Source of the DNA: Spartobacteria bacterium
Lineage (GTDB): Bacteria; Verrucomicrobiota; Verrucomicrobiia; Chthoniobacterales; UBA6821
DNA length: 44,862 bases
NCBI GenBank assembly: GCA_947482345.1
Contig: CANKJN010000007.1
Span: 1 to 44,862 of the forward strand
Direction of reading: 5' to 3'
Position numbers and translations under genes: made by a program. The notes under the pieces were generated by a model, which was given only the letters and a program-made list of their open reading frames with translations, made no database searches and had not been told where the DNA came from. Numbering within the stretch: the stretch's first letter is position 1; the number at the start of each line of letters is the position of its first letter. Shown here one piece after another: positions 37,339 to 44,862 of this stretch.

Positions 37339-37539
37339 TTATCCTCCCGCCGAGACCTGCATCAACTCGAGGCGGTCACCCTCGGAGAGACAGACTGCAG
37401 GCCACTCCGATCGGTGGAGCGCCTTCCCGTTATGCTCCACGAGCATGAGGGCAGCGGGAAGGGAGAGTTCGGCAAGAAGTCCCTCAAGCGACGTGGCTAC
37501 GACCTCTTTGGATTCACCGTTGATCGTGAGAAGGGGCAT
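37339..37539 (-). CDS. thiS: sulfur carrier protein ThiS
   Basis: 66 residues, ubiquitin-like fold, ending VSAGG, the C-terminal Gly-Gly that is adenylated and thiocarboxylated for thiazole synthesis. LTINGE at the start, LMLVEHNGKALHRSEW in the middle and LSEGDRLELMQVSAGG at the end are family-like. It follows thiH by 38 bp. The usual order is thiS-thiG-thiH; here thiH comes first and thiG is not in the window. Confidence 0.9.
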   Translation of the reverse strand: MPLLTINGESKEVVATSLEGLLAELSLPAALMLVEHNGKALHRSEWPAVCLSEGDRLELMQVSAGG

Positions 37540-37577
37540 GGAGAAAAAAGGGGGGGATATGAATTATGAAGGATGAA

Positions 37578-38771
37578 TTATGAAACTGATGAAACAGCCT
37601 CCGCCGATTCACGTTTTTCAACCTTCATCTTACTTCCTTCATCATTTCTTAAGATCGCTGCGTCCCAGTCTTTCCAGACAGGTTCAAGTCCCTTGAAGCG
37701 GAGCATCGCCGCGACTTCAGCAGGAGAGCGGTCGTCGCTGATCGAGAATTGCTCGGTCGCCTGGGTCGATCCGCAGGCACTGGCGGGGATCGCTCCCTCG
37801 ACCTTCTTCCCTCTCGCCGTCCGTTGGATCTGATCGGCCCCCTGGCCGGTGTATCCACCGGGCTCGGTGTGGCTTCCCGCGCTCATCATCGTGACACCGA
37901 GCGGAGACATCGCATCACGGAGAGGCGCCGGTTCGCGGGTGCTCAGGACAATCCCCACATGAGGAAAGGTGACGCGTAGCGCGCAGAGTAGTTGGGTAAG
38001 ATCGCGATCCTCGAACGGGAACCTCGGCTCGAAGGAACCCGCGGCGGGACGGAGCCTCGGGAGACTGATCGTGATCTGGGAGGTCCAGCAGACACGCTGA
38101 AGATGGAACAGGTGAGCTGCCAAGGCAGTCGCTTCGCGACGCCATTCGGAGAGGCCGAAGAGAACACCGATACCGAGTCTGCGGAATCCCGCGGCATGGG
38201 CGCGCTCGGCCGCATCGAGACGCCAGTCGTAATCCTTCTTCGGACCCGCCGTGTGGAACTCCCGGTAGGCTTCCCGGTCATAGGTCTCCTGATAGACCAC
38301 CAAACCCTCGGCTCCGGCATCGACCATTGGGATGTATTCCTCTTTCTCCATCGGGGCCACTTCGAGTGAGATACTGGGAATCTCACGGCGCAGTCGCTCG
38401 ATGCACTGGCGGAGATAGCCGCCGGAGACAAACTTGGGATGCTCCCCGGCAACCAGGAGGATGTTGCGGAATCCCTCTGCCGCAAGATGGCGAGCCTCGG
38501 CCGCAACCTGCTCGATCTCCAGGGTGACGCGCAGGATAGCGTTGTCGCGGGAGAATCCGCAATAGGAGCAGTTGTTCACGCACTCGTTGGAGAGGTAGAG
38601 CGGGGCGAACATCCGCATCGTCCTTCCGAAATGCCTGCGCGTCAGCGCGACGGACCGGCCGGCCAGTTCCTCAAGCGCGGCATCCCCGAGAGGCTCAAGC
38701 AGACGCCGGAAGGCGGCAAGCTCGTGCGGCGGCGACGAGAGAACCGAATCGATCTGTGTGGAAAAGGACAT
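37578..38771 (-). CDS. thiH: 2-iminoacetate synthase ThiH
   Basis: 397 residues, radical SAM tyrosine lyase that yields dehydroglycine for the thiamine thiazole ring. The cluster motif is CVNNCSYC (Cys64, Cys68, Cys71) in YLSNECVNNCSYCGFSRDN. LLVAGEHP, YQETYD, GIGVLFGLSEWRRE and ISLPRLRPA are ThiH landmarks, and the C-terminal BATS-like region has MSAGSHTEPGGY. The last about 20 residues (NDEGSKMKVEKRESAEAVSS) are encoded by the operon's ATGAAGG-type spacer repeat and are not family-like. Confidence 0.93.
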   Translation of the reverse strand: MSFSTQIDSVLSSPPHELAAFRRLLEPLGDAALEELAGRSVALTRRHFGRTMRMFAPLYLSNECVNNCSYCGFSRDNAILRVTLEIEQVAAEARHLAAEGFRNILLVAGEHPKFVSGGYLRQCIERLRREIPSISLEVAPMEKEEYIPMVDAGAEGLVVYQETYDREAYREFHTAGPKKDYDWRLDAAERAHAAGFRRLGIGVLFGLSEWRREATALAAHLFHLQRVCWTSQITISLPRLRPAAGSFEPRFPFEDRDLTQLLCALRVTFPHVGIVLSTREPAPLRDAMSPLGVTMMSAGSHTEPGGYTGQGADQIQRTARGKKVEGAIPASACGSTQATEQFSISDDRSPAEVAAMLRFKGLEPVWKDWDAAILRNDEGSKMKVEKRESAEAVSSVS

Positions 38772-38846
38772 GAAGGGAAAATTATGAAGGATGAGGGATG
38801 AAGTATGAAGAATAACCGGGCTAATGGAATCGGCTCATTACAGCTT

Positions 38847-39842
38847 TCATCCTTCTGACTTCATTTCCCCTGCCGCCATGCGGCCGAGGTTTTCCATTTC
38901 GGATTCGGTCGGGGGTCTTCCCTCGCCACGGCATGACTCGTCGAGATCGTAGACTCGGGAGACCCACCCATTCTTCCAGACAAGCGACTCGGGAAAGCAG
39001 GGGCCGACCTTGAGCGGGTCGCTCCACAGATGGATGGCAAGCGTCCTGGAGGGGTGAAGCGCCGCGGCCAGATGCATGGGGCCGCTATCGGAACTGACGA
39101 TGAACGAAGCCCCCCTCAGGATGGCGGTCAACTCCAGTAGATCGGTCCTGTTGCTCCAGTTCTCCACATTGGCAGGAAGGTCATTAGGCAAATCCCCACG
39201 CCCGACCACCACGACCCTAAAGCCGGAGGCCCCGCGGGCGAAGGCTCTCACCAGTCCGGCATCGAGACTCTTCCCCCCTCCCCTCGCAAAGGGATGGATG
39301 ACCAGATAGGGATCGGTCGTACGGAATCCGGCGGGCATCCTCCCCGCGGGCAGGATGAATTCCGGTCGCTCCGGCTTCGGGATCCCGAGATGATTGAGCA
39401 CCGCGAGATAGCGTGACACCGCATGGTCATTGCCGGAGACAGGCACCCGCTCACCATGCAACAGGCGGGCCCCCTCGCGTGCATCGGAAAGCCCGACGAT
39501 GCGGTCTGCTCCGGAGATCCTTGCAAAGAGGGCACTGCGGAGCAGCCCCTGGAGGTCGATCGCCAGGTCGGGCTTCCAGTCACGGAGGGTTCCGAGCCAG
39601 GCCACCGAACGGAGCCATCCGGCCACTCCCCGGAACTTGTCACGGGGGAAGAGAACCGTCTCCGAGACTCCGGGGTGCCCCTCGACAAGTGTACGCCACG
39701 CGGGCTGGATGAGCCAGCGCAGCTCCGCGTCGGGCCAGTGAGCGTGCATCGCGGAGACCACGGGAATCGCATGGATGACATCTCCGAGCGAACTCGGTTT
39801 CACCAGCAGGATGCGTTTCGGACGGGCCGCATGAGAGTTCAT
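38847..39842 (-). CDS. glycosyltransferase family 9 (heptosyltransferase-like)
   Basis: 331 residues, GT-B fold. N-terminal RILLVKPSSLGDVIHAIPV and LAIDLQGLLRSALFARISGA are typical of WaaC-like heptosyltransferases; the C-terminal sugar-nucleotide domain has VVVVGRGD, the SDSGPMHLAAAL motif and GPCFPES. It would add heptose or a related sugar to the LPS core at the inner membrane face. Its ATG overlaps the stop of the metallophosphoesterase by 4 bp. The last residues (AAGEMKSEG) run into repeat-like DNA. Confidence 0.9.
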   Translation of the reverse strand: MNSHAARPKRILLVKPSSLGDVIHAIPVVSAMHAHWPDAELRWLIQPAWRTLVEGHPGVSETVLFPRDKFRGVAGWLRSVAWLGTLRDWKPDLAIDLQGLLRSALFARISGADRIVGLSDAREGARLLHGERVPVSGNDHAVSRYLAVLNHLGIPKPERPEFILPAGRMPAGFRTTDPYLVIHPFARGGGKSLDAGLVRAFARGASGFRVVVVGRGDLPNDLPANVENWSNRTDLLELTAILRGASFIVSSDSGPMHLAAALHPSRTLAIHLWSDPLKVGPCFPESLVWKNGWVSRVYDLDESCRGEGRPPTESEMENLGRMAAGEMKSEG

Positions 39843-40570
39843 GATCCGGTGTGCAGGCGTTCGGCGAGTTTCTCAGGGAGGCCGGCGGCACGGACCGCCG
39901 CGGCGGCGGCCCCGATGTCGTATTCCACGCGGCGCAACCAGAGCCCCGAGCTCTCCTCGTCGTAAATCATGTAAGCGGCCCTGGGATCACCGTCGCGCGG
40001 TTGCCCCACGGAGCCCGCATTGATGAGAAACTTCCGATCCATGGGGAGCTGGACCCCCTCCCCCTCGTTCCCGAAGAGCAGGATCTCGCCGCTTCCCTTC
40101 GCGAAGGCCTTGGGAACGTGGGTGTGACCGATGAAGCAGACCGGCGTGCTCTGACAGGCCAGGCTCATCGCTGCGTCGTCCGCGGTGCGGATGTATCCCC
40201 AGGAGAGCGGCGAATCGAGCGTGGCATGGACAAGGGTGATGCGGCGGATCTGGCGCTGGACGCGGAGCGAGGCAAGCCAGCTCTTCTGCTCGGGATTCAA
40301 CTGCCGCCGGGTCCACTCGATCGACGCGGTGGCTTCGGGACTGAAATCGCGGAGCGGACGCTCATCGGCGGCGGCCTGGTCATGGTTGCCGAGGATGCAG
40401 GCACCCGGCAACGCCCTCACGGTCTCGAGGCACTCTGCGGGATGCGCGTTGTAACCCACCACGTCACCCAGCGTGTAAAACTCCCCGCAGCCATACTCGC
40501 GCGCGTCCGCAAGAACGGCCTCGAGGGCCTGCAGATTGGCATGGATGTCACCCAGGATCGCGCAGCGCAT
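39839..40570 (-). CDS. metallophosphoesterase (YfcE/ApaH-like)
   Basis: 243 residues. Calcineurin-like ligands in order: GDIHANLQAL (7-16), GDVVGYNAHP (35-44), GNHDQA (60-65), LVHATLDSP and FIGHTHVP, followed by INAGSVGQPRDGDPRA, which is typical of this phosphodiesterase subgroup. Substrate unknown. Overlaps the gene on each side (1 bp upstream, 4 bp downstream), inside the tmk-to-GT9 operon. Confidence 0.87.
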   Translation of the reverse strand: MRCAILGDIHANLQALEAVLADAREYGCGEFYTLGDVVGYNAHPAECLETVRALPGACILGNHDQAAADERPLRDFSPEATASIEWTRRQLNPEQKSWLASLRVQRQIRRITLVHATLDSPLSWGYIRTADDAAMSLACQSTPVCFIGHTHVPKAFAKGSGEILLFGNEGEGVQLPMDRKFLINAGSVGQPRDGDPRAAYMIYDEESSGLWLRRVEYDIGAAAAAVRAAGLPEKLAERLHTGS

Positions 40571-41397
40571 CAGCTTCGGGGACGGGGGGAGGGTGACGGG
40601 TTTGCAGGGAATGAGGGGGATGCGGGAGCCTGCTCCTTGATCCGTTGGGCGGCGGGGATCTTCAACTGTTCCTCCAGTTTACGCAGGAGGGTGAGCAGGT
40701 TCGGCGCTCGCATCCTGCCACCCTCGTTGTGGAGGACGAGCAGGCGGTCATACGCCTCCCGTTCACGACCGGGAACCTTGGCCGCCTCATAGGCGGCGAA
40801 GCGCTTCAGGTAGGCGGGTGCGTCCGGGAAGGAGGCGGCCTTGGCGAAGGCATCGGCCGCTCCCGAATGATCCTCGACCTTGTCGCGGAGCAGGATCCCA
40901 AGCCTCTCCTGAAGGAGGTAACTGTCGGGATTGTTGCGAATGCCTCGCTCCAGGAAGTCGCGTCCGAGGTCGATGTATTGGCGGCGCGCCCGCTCCCGGA
41001 GCACTTCACTCTGCTGCTTGGTGTCCTGAAGGGCGGCGGCGGAGGCATTCCATGCCATGTGCCAGGCGGCGATGTCCCAGTAGAGGAGCGAATGCGGCTG
41101 GAGTGTCGTGACGGTGTTGAAGAGCCGGGTCATGCGCCCCCACTCGGTCTTCTCCCAAGCGGTGTGCGCCTCGATCCAGAGGAAGGCCGCAAGCGGCGAG
41201 CGGAACCCGCTCAGGGCCGCGAGGAATCCTGACTGGCCAACCTGCTCCCGAAGCGAAAGGTCGATCGGCGTCGTGCGAAATCGGGCCTCCTTGGAGAGGC
41301 GCTGCAGTTCCATCTGCCAAGGGAGGAGGAGCGCCCCCGCGACCGCAAGCATCAGGATGGCCGCCAGACTGCGGAACGGGTTCATCGCGCCGGTCAT
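40570..41397 (-). CDS. membrane-anchored helical (TPR-like) protein
   Basis: 275 residues. An N-terminal anchor (SLAAILMLAVAGALLLPWQM, about 10-29) precedes helical repeats such as FLWIEAHTAWEKTEWGRMTR, LLYWDIAAWHMAWNASAAAL, DLGRDFLERGIRNNPDSYLLQ and AADAFAKAASFPDAPAYLKR, which look like degenerate tetratricopeptide units. The end is Pro/Ser-rich. No enzyme motif. Its start is 5 bp after the ABC permease stop, so it may work with that transporter (inference). Confidence 0.7.
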   Translation of the reverse strand: MTGAMNPFRSLAAILMLAVAGALLLPWQMELQRLSKEARFRTTPIDLSLREQVGQSGFLAALSGFRSPLAAFLWIEAHTAWEKTEWGRMTRLFNTVTTLQPHSLLYWDIAAWHMAWNASAAALQDTKQQSEVLRERARRQYIDLGRDFLERGIRNNPDSYLLQERLGILLRDKVEDHSGAADAFAKAASFPDAPAYLKRFAAYEAAKVPGREREAYDRLLVLHNEGGRMRAPNLLTLLRKLEEQLKIPAAQRIKEQAPASPSFPANPSPSPRPRS

Positions 41398-41402
41398 GGT
41401 GA

Positions 41403-42269
41403 TCAGAGCTCCCTGTTCTGGAAAAGGAAGCAGGCGACGGCAAAGTAGACTGCCGTGTAGACGCCGCCAAGCCCCATGGTCTGCCAGAAGAGACTCATCG
41501 GCAGTGCGGTTCCCGCCACGATGTCATCGGTGAGGTTGAAGGCCTGAAGATCCGGGAAAATCAGGGCCACCAGCGCCGTGAAGATCCGGGTCCACCAGTG
41601 GATCCCGACTCCGCTCATCCAGTATTCGCGGGCGGTGACCTGCAGGTGCCCGATGAAGTAGGCCGAGGTGGCCACGAGAATCGCAAAGATGCCCGAGGTG
41701 GCGAAGGTGGAGATCAGCAGGGTGAGCGAGGAGAGCAGGATCGCCTTCACCAGCAGGATCGCCATGGCCGGGATGAGATCCCAACTGAAAGCCCCCTTCC
41801 TAATCGCGTCGAGGGCCGTGGCCAACTCCTGCGGCGAACCCGACAGGGATCGCTGGGTCTCCATCAGCGCGGCCTGTTCCCTCAGGAAAAGCACACCGAG
41901 GAAAAGAGCCCCCATGACGATCGTGGAGAGGGCCAGCAGGATGACGACGCCGAGCAGTTTACCCAGGAGATACTCGTGCCGCGGAACCGGCTTGGAGAGG
42001 ATCGTGAAGATGGTGCGGTCCTCGAGATCACGCGGCAGGAGCATCGCCGTGGCCAGGATCGCAAGCAGACTGAGGAAGACAGACATCGCGCCGAGCGCGA
42101 CGTCCTTGAGCATCTGGAACTCCTCCTGGAACGAGAACTTGGCGAGGAAGGCGGAGTTGCCGATGACGATGAGCGCAAAGAGAAGAAGGAAATAGAAGAC
42201 CTTCTGCCTCACCAACTCGGTGAAGGTGTTCCTTCCGATGGCGATGATGCGGGTAGGTGCGGCGGTCAT
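41403..42269 (-). CDS. ABC transporter permease (ABC-2 type)
   Basis: 288 residues with about six membrane segments (near 22-42, 55-80, 105-130, 165-190, 195-215, 262-282). The motif ATAMLLPRDLEDRTIFTILSKPVPRHEYLLGKLLG, common in multi-copper/NosY-like ABC-2 permeases, lies after the second segment. No ATPase partner is adjacent in this window. Substrate unknown. The start overlaps the proB stop by 4 bp. Confidence 0.82.
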   Translation of the reverse strand: MTAAPTRIIAIGRNTFTELVRQKVFYFLLLFALIVIGNSAFLAKFSFQEEFQMLKDVALGAMSVFLSLLAILATAMLLPRDLEDRTIFTILSKPVPRHEYLLGKLLGVVILLALSTIVMGALFLGVLFLREQAALMETQRSLSGSPQELATALDAIRKGAFSWDLIPAMAILLVKAILLSSLTLLISTFATSGIFAILVATSAYFIGHLQVTAREYWMSGVGIHWWTRIFTALVALIFPDLQAFNLTDDIVAGTALPMSLFWQTMGLGGVYTAVYFAVACFLFQNREL

Positions 42270-43072
42270 CGTCTGCGGCGCGTGGCGGTGGCCCTGCGTT
42301 TAACGACGGGGAAGCGCGTCCCGACATCGTCACCCTCGACGGCACCCGCGATCATGCCCTTGAGGCGACCATGGGCGATGACGGTCTCGACCCCGGCCTC
42401 CACGGCCGTCCGGACGGCTGTGAGCTTGGCCTTCATGCCGCCCGTCGAGTGCTCCCCCTTGTCGGGTGTCACATGACGGAATGCCTCGCCGATGTCGGTG
42501 ACGAGCGGAATGCGGAGGGCGCGGGCGGAGAGGGTGCGGCGGCCGAGCAACCCGTCGGCACTGGTGAGCAGGATGAGGAGCCGGGCTTTCACCAACTGGG
42601 CGACCTCGGCGGAGAGACGGTCGTTATCGCCGAAGCGGAGTTCCTCGACGGCGACCGAATCATTCTCGTTGATGATCGGGACGACACCGGGGGAGGAGAG
42701 CAGCTTGGAGAGGGTGATGCTGGCATTGCGACGGCGGCCCGCATCGAAGATGTCGTCATGAGTGAGCAGCAACTGGGCGGGACGAAGCCCGTGGCGCGCG
42801 AGATGCCGCGCGTAGGCATTCATGAGGGCGGGTTGACCCACGGCAGCACAGGCCTGCTTGCCGGCAAGGTCGGAGGGGCGCTTCGCGAGCCGCAGGGCAT
42901 CGACTCCCGCGGCGACGGCGGCGCTGGAAACGACAACGCAGGGAATGCCCGCGGCCACAAGACCCGCGATCTCCGCGCAGAGTCTGCGGAACTGCGATTC
43001 GTCGAGCGAGCACCCACCTTCGCGGGCGAGGATGCCTGTGCCGAACTTGAGGACGACGGGACGCTTCTTCAT
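42266..43072 (-). CDS. proB: glutamate 5-kinase, short form without PUA domain
   Basis: 268 residues, amino-acid kinase fold; phosphorylates glutamate, first step of proline synthesis. VLKFGTGIL (6-14), VVVSSAAVAAG, INENDSVAVEELRFGDNDRLSAEVA and TSADGLLG and GTGGMKAKL-type STGGMKAKL motifs are present. Many ProB carry a C-terminal PUA domain (about 370 residues in total); this one stops after the kinase domain and has an Arg-rich end. It follows holB by 6 bp. proA is not in the window. Confidence 0.93.
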   Translation of the reverse strand: MKKRPVVLKFGTGILAREGGCSLDESQFRRLCAEIAGLVAAGIPCVVVSSAAVAAGVDALRLAKRPSDLAGKQACAAVGQPALMNAYARHLARHGLRPAQLLLTHDDIFDAGRRRNASITLSKLLSSPGVVPIINENDSVAVEELRFGDNDRLSAEVAQLVKARLLILLTSADGLLGRRTLSARALRIPLVTDIGEAFRHVTPDKGEHSTGGMKAKLTAVRTAVEAGVETVIAHGRLKGMIAGAVEGDDVGTRFPVVKRRATATRRRR

Positions 43073-43078
43073 GACTCC

Positions 43079-44020
43079 CTATTCTTGACGCGAAGCGATC
43101 ATGAGTTCCAGAAAACCCGCTTCCAGGGCAAGGCCCTCCTGAACACCGCGTTCCAGGGTTCCCCGGAGCTTTTCGATCGCCTCGAGGCAGCGGAGCAGCC
43201 GGCGTGACTCCTCCTCGTCGAGGGATCCTCCCGTTCCGTGCAGGTTCCTGAGCGAGGCGCCGAACCAGTCGGCCATCACCCCGAGCAACAGGGAACGCTC
43301 CCCGAGCACGTCGGCTTCGGCCGAGGCTTTCAGGGCATCCTCCCTCCCCTCGAAATCCCCCTCGGTCGTCTTTCCAAAATGCGCCTTCTCTGCGGAGAGT
43401 TCCTCCTTCATCCGCTCCTCGGCCTCCTCGCGGACCTCCTCCAGCAGATCCCTGAAAAGTCTGGTCATGCCGAAGGCTGCGGTCGCATCGGTTCGGGCTT
43501 CCCGTCCGAAAAAACGGGGCATCGCCGCCGAAAGCTTCTCCTCGCGCGATCCGGCGGGGGGGCGTTGTGCCGAGTGGAGCACCACCGAGATGCAACGCGA
43601 GCGGATCGTCTCGAGAAGCGCCTCGGGAAGTTGAGTGGTCAGCAGCAGAAGCGATCCCTCCGAGGGTTCCTCAAGCGTCTTCAGGAAGGCATTGGCAGCC
43701 TGGACCATGAGTCGGTCCGCGTCGCGGATCACCGCCACCTTGCGCGATCCCTTTTCCGGGGTGCGGTGGATTGCCTCCTCCAGTTCCCGGATCTGCTCGA
43801 TCAGGATGCGGCGGGACTTCGAACCCGGCTCGATCGCATGGAAGTCGGGATCCTGCTCCACATGAATGGCACCGGTGCCGAGGAAGAGACCAGCCACCTC
43901 ATTGGCGAATTCCCGGACACCCGACCCGGGCCCGCCGGAGATCAGGTAGGCATGGCCGAGGCGCCCCTCGGCGAGGGCCTTCTCGAGTAACCGGAACGCC
44001 TCTTCCCTAGAAAATGCCAT
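43079..44020 (-). CDS. holB: DNA polymerase III delta' subunit
   Basis: 313 residues from the ATG at 44020 (MAFSREEAFRLLEKALAEGRLGHAYLISG). A longer frame to 44095 lies within tmk and is unlikely. The clamp-loader AAA+ fold is visible: GPGSGVREFA as a P-loop relative, KVAVIRDADRLMVQAANAFLKTLEEPSEGSLLLLTT, then TIRSRC (SRC motif). The P-loop lacks the GKT lysine-threonine, normal for delta'. An acidic insert (EEVREEAEERMKEELSAEK) lengthens the middle. Starts inside the last 14 bp of tmk, as often seen for this gene pair. Confidence 0.92.
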   Translation of the reverse strand: MAFSREEAFRLLEKALAEGRLGHAYLISGGPGSGVREFANEVAGLFLGTGAIHVEQDPDFHAIEPGSKSRRILIEQIRELEEAIHRTPEKGSRKVAVIRDADRLMVQAANAFLKTLEEPSEGSLLLLTTQLPEALLETIRSRCISVVLHSAQRPPAGSREEKLSAAMPRFFGREARTDATAAFGMTRLFRDLLEEVREEAEERMKEELSAEKAHFGKTTEGDFEGREDALKASAEADVLGERSLLLGVMADWFGASLRNLHGTGGSLDEEESRRLLRCLEAIEKLRGTLERGVQEGLALEAGFLELMIASRQE

Positions 44021-44660
44021 GAGCCCCCCCGTTGAAGCGTTCCGCAAGCGCGGCGGTGATGAGACTCTCCACCGAGGCCTCGTTGCCCGAGGCATCGATC
44101 ACGGCAAAGCGACCGGGGCTCGCCTCGGCGAGTTCGAGATAGCCGCGCATCACCGCCTCGTAGAACTCCTCTCCCTCCTGCTCCATCCTATCGACGGGCC
44201 CTTTGCGGGAGACTGCACGGCGGCGTCCTTCGGCGGTATCGAGATCAAGGAGCAGTGTGAGATCGGGAAGCGTCCCTCCGACGGCGAAGGCATTGACCGA
44301 GGCAACATCCCGTCGGTCCAGCGCCCGGGCCACCCCCTGATAGACCGTCGTGGAATCCAAAAACCTGTCGCACAGCACCACGGCCCCGCGCTCCATGGCC
44401 GGACGGATCACCTCCCGAACAAGTTGCGCTCGGCTGGCCGCAAAGAGGAGCAGTTCCGCCTCGGGTGTCATCGCGCCGGCGGACTCATCATACTGGAGCA
44501 GGTGACGGATCTTCTCCCCGATCGGGGTTCCGCCCGGCTCCCTCAGGAGAACCACCTCTCGGCCCGCATCACGCAGACGCGCGGCGAGGCGTCCGATCTG
44601 GGTGGACTTGCCGCACCCCTCGGAACCCTCGAATGTGATGAAGATGCCTTTGCCTGCCAT
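44007..44660 (-). CDS. tmk: thymidylate kinase
   Basis: 217 residues from the ATG at 44660 (MAGKGIFITFEGSEGCGKST). P-loop GSEGCGKST, DR motif LLREPGGTPIGEKIR, LCDRFLDSTTVYQG, and the lid region RKGPVDRMEQEGEEFYEAV are all present. It phosphorylates dTMP to dTDP. First gene of the run tmk-holB-proB-permease-helical protein-metallophosphoesterase-GT9. An in-frame extension to 44741 adds residues not seen in the family. Confidence 0.95.
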   Translation of the reverse strand: MAGKGIFITFEGSEGCGKSTQIGRLAARLRDAGREVVLLREPGGTPIGEKIRHLLQYDESAGAMTPEAELLLFAASRAQLVREVIRPAMERGAVVLCDRFLDSTTVYQGVARALDRRDVASVNAFAVGGTLPDLTLLLDLDTAEGRRRAVSRKGPVDRMEQEGEEFYEAVMRGYLELAEASPGRFAVIDASGNEASVESLITAALAERFNGGAHGIF

Positions 44661-44862
44661 GGGGATGAAATCATAGCGGGAAGAGGCACGGGTTGAAGTG
44701 CTAAAAGGGCTCACTCCTGTAAAGGAGAACAATGAACTCAATAAAACCCCGCCTAAATAGTGTCGTCACGAGATAGGATTGTTGATAGAGGGAGCGGCTG
44801 AACAAAGAGAGCGCCCTTCATCGTCACGACATAACGGATCGAGTTTGGAAGTTACTGGAGCC
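44661..44862. other. right-edge intergenic DNA
   Basis: No gene supported. A well-placed AGGAG lies before ATG at 44732, but that frame is only 14 codons and ends at 44776. The word CGTCACGA occurs at 44764 and again near 44822. Promoter for tmk presumably lies here, but I see no convincing hexamers. Confidence 0.4.

Noticed and set aside
37339-38846. Searched for a TPP riboswitch ahead of thiH-thiS.
   Set aside because: Neither the CTGAGA nor the ACCTGATCTGG core is present in the gap before thiH.
44732-44776. A 14-codon frame with a good AGGAG site near the right edge.
   Set aside because: Too short and not followed by a plus-strand gene within the window; noted only.

Overview
The window reads as chromosomal DNA of a member of the Verrucomicrobiota. 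The strongest evidence is the partial 16S rRNA gene at the left edge. Its reverse complement carries GTGGATAAGACATGC near the 5' end, and positions 53-70 exactly match the published EUB338-III probe, which was designed for verrucomicrobial 16S rRNA. GC-rich coding DNA, frequent GTG starts, few clear Shine-Dalgarno sequences and a bacterial housekeeping gene set fit this.

Left part (1-16.4 kb). A 16S gene reads leftwards from a candidate UP-element promoter. Beside it lies a tightly coupled minus-strand operon: lipoprotein, queH, DUF362 protein, squalene/phytoene synthase family enzyme, DedA protein, terminator. Next come a 47-residue secreted CxxC peptide with its own promoter and terminator, head-to-head ispE/pyrF, and purS-purQ-purL. 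A 0.9-kb stretch of palindromic repeats separates these from tRNA-Thr, tuf, tRNA-Trp, secE and nusG. Then follow pdxH and a YihY/BrkB protein, a 59-residue membrane protein and a broken argD remnant.

Middle part (16.4-34.8 kb). ligA; a possible sigma-54-driven small RNA; a metallophosphoesterase coupled to an exported protein; lysA; a small membrane protein; and a PIN-PhoH ATPase. A defence locus follows on the minus strand: hsdM-hsdS-[DUF3800 protein]-[small nuclease-like protein]-hsdR, with a Fic protein upstream. The two extra genes overlap hsdS and each other, so they are built into the restriction-modification operon.

Right part (34.8-44.9 kb). A compact minus-strand run: tmk-holB-proB-ABC permease-helical repeat protein-metallophosphoesterase-heptosyltransferase, then thiH-thiS and a U32 peptidase (RlhA-like).

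The most unusual material is non-coding. (1) Two elements of exactly 276 bp share internal motifs at identical offsets and are both flanked by TAA, but have entirely different perfect terminal inverted repeats (23456-23731 and 34474-34749). (2) A second family of 80-115-bp palindromes occurs at 7.4, 11.2-11.7 (four copies), 25.3 and probably 32.9 kb; the stem sequences differ while pairing is kept. (3) Upstream of, and overlapping, the fic start codon, CATG-centred half-sites recur about every 41 bp for 200 bp, with one three-site module present twice. No function is proven for any of these; they are the best candidates for something undescribed.
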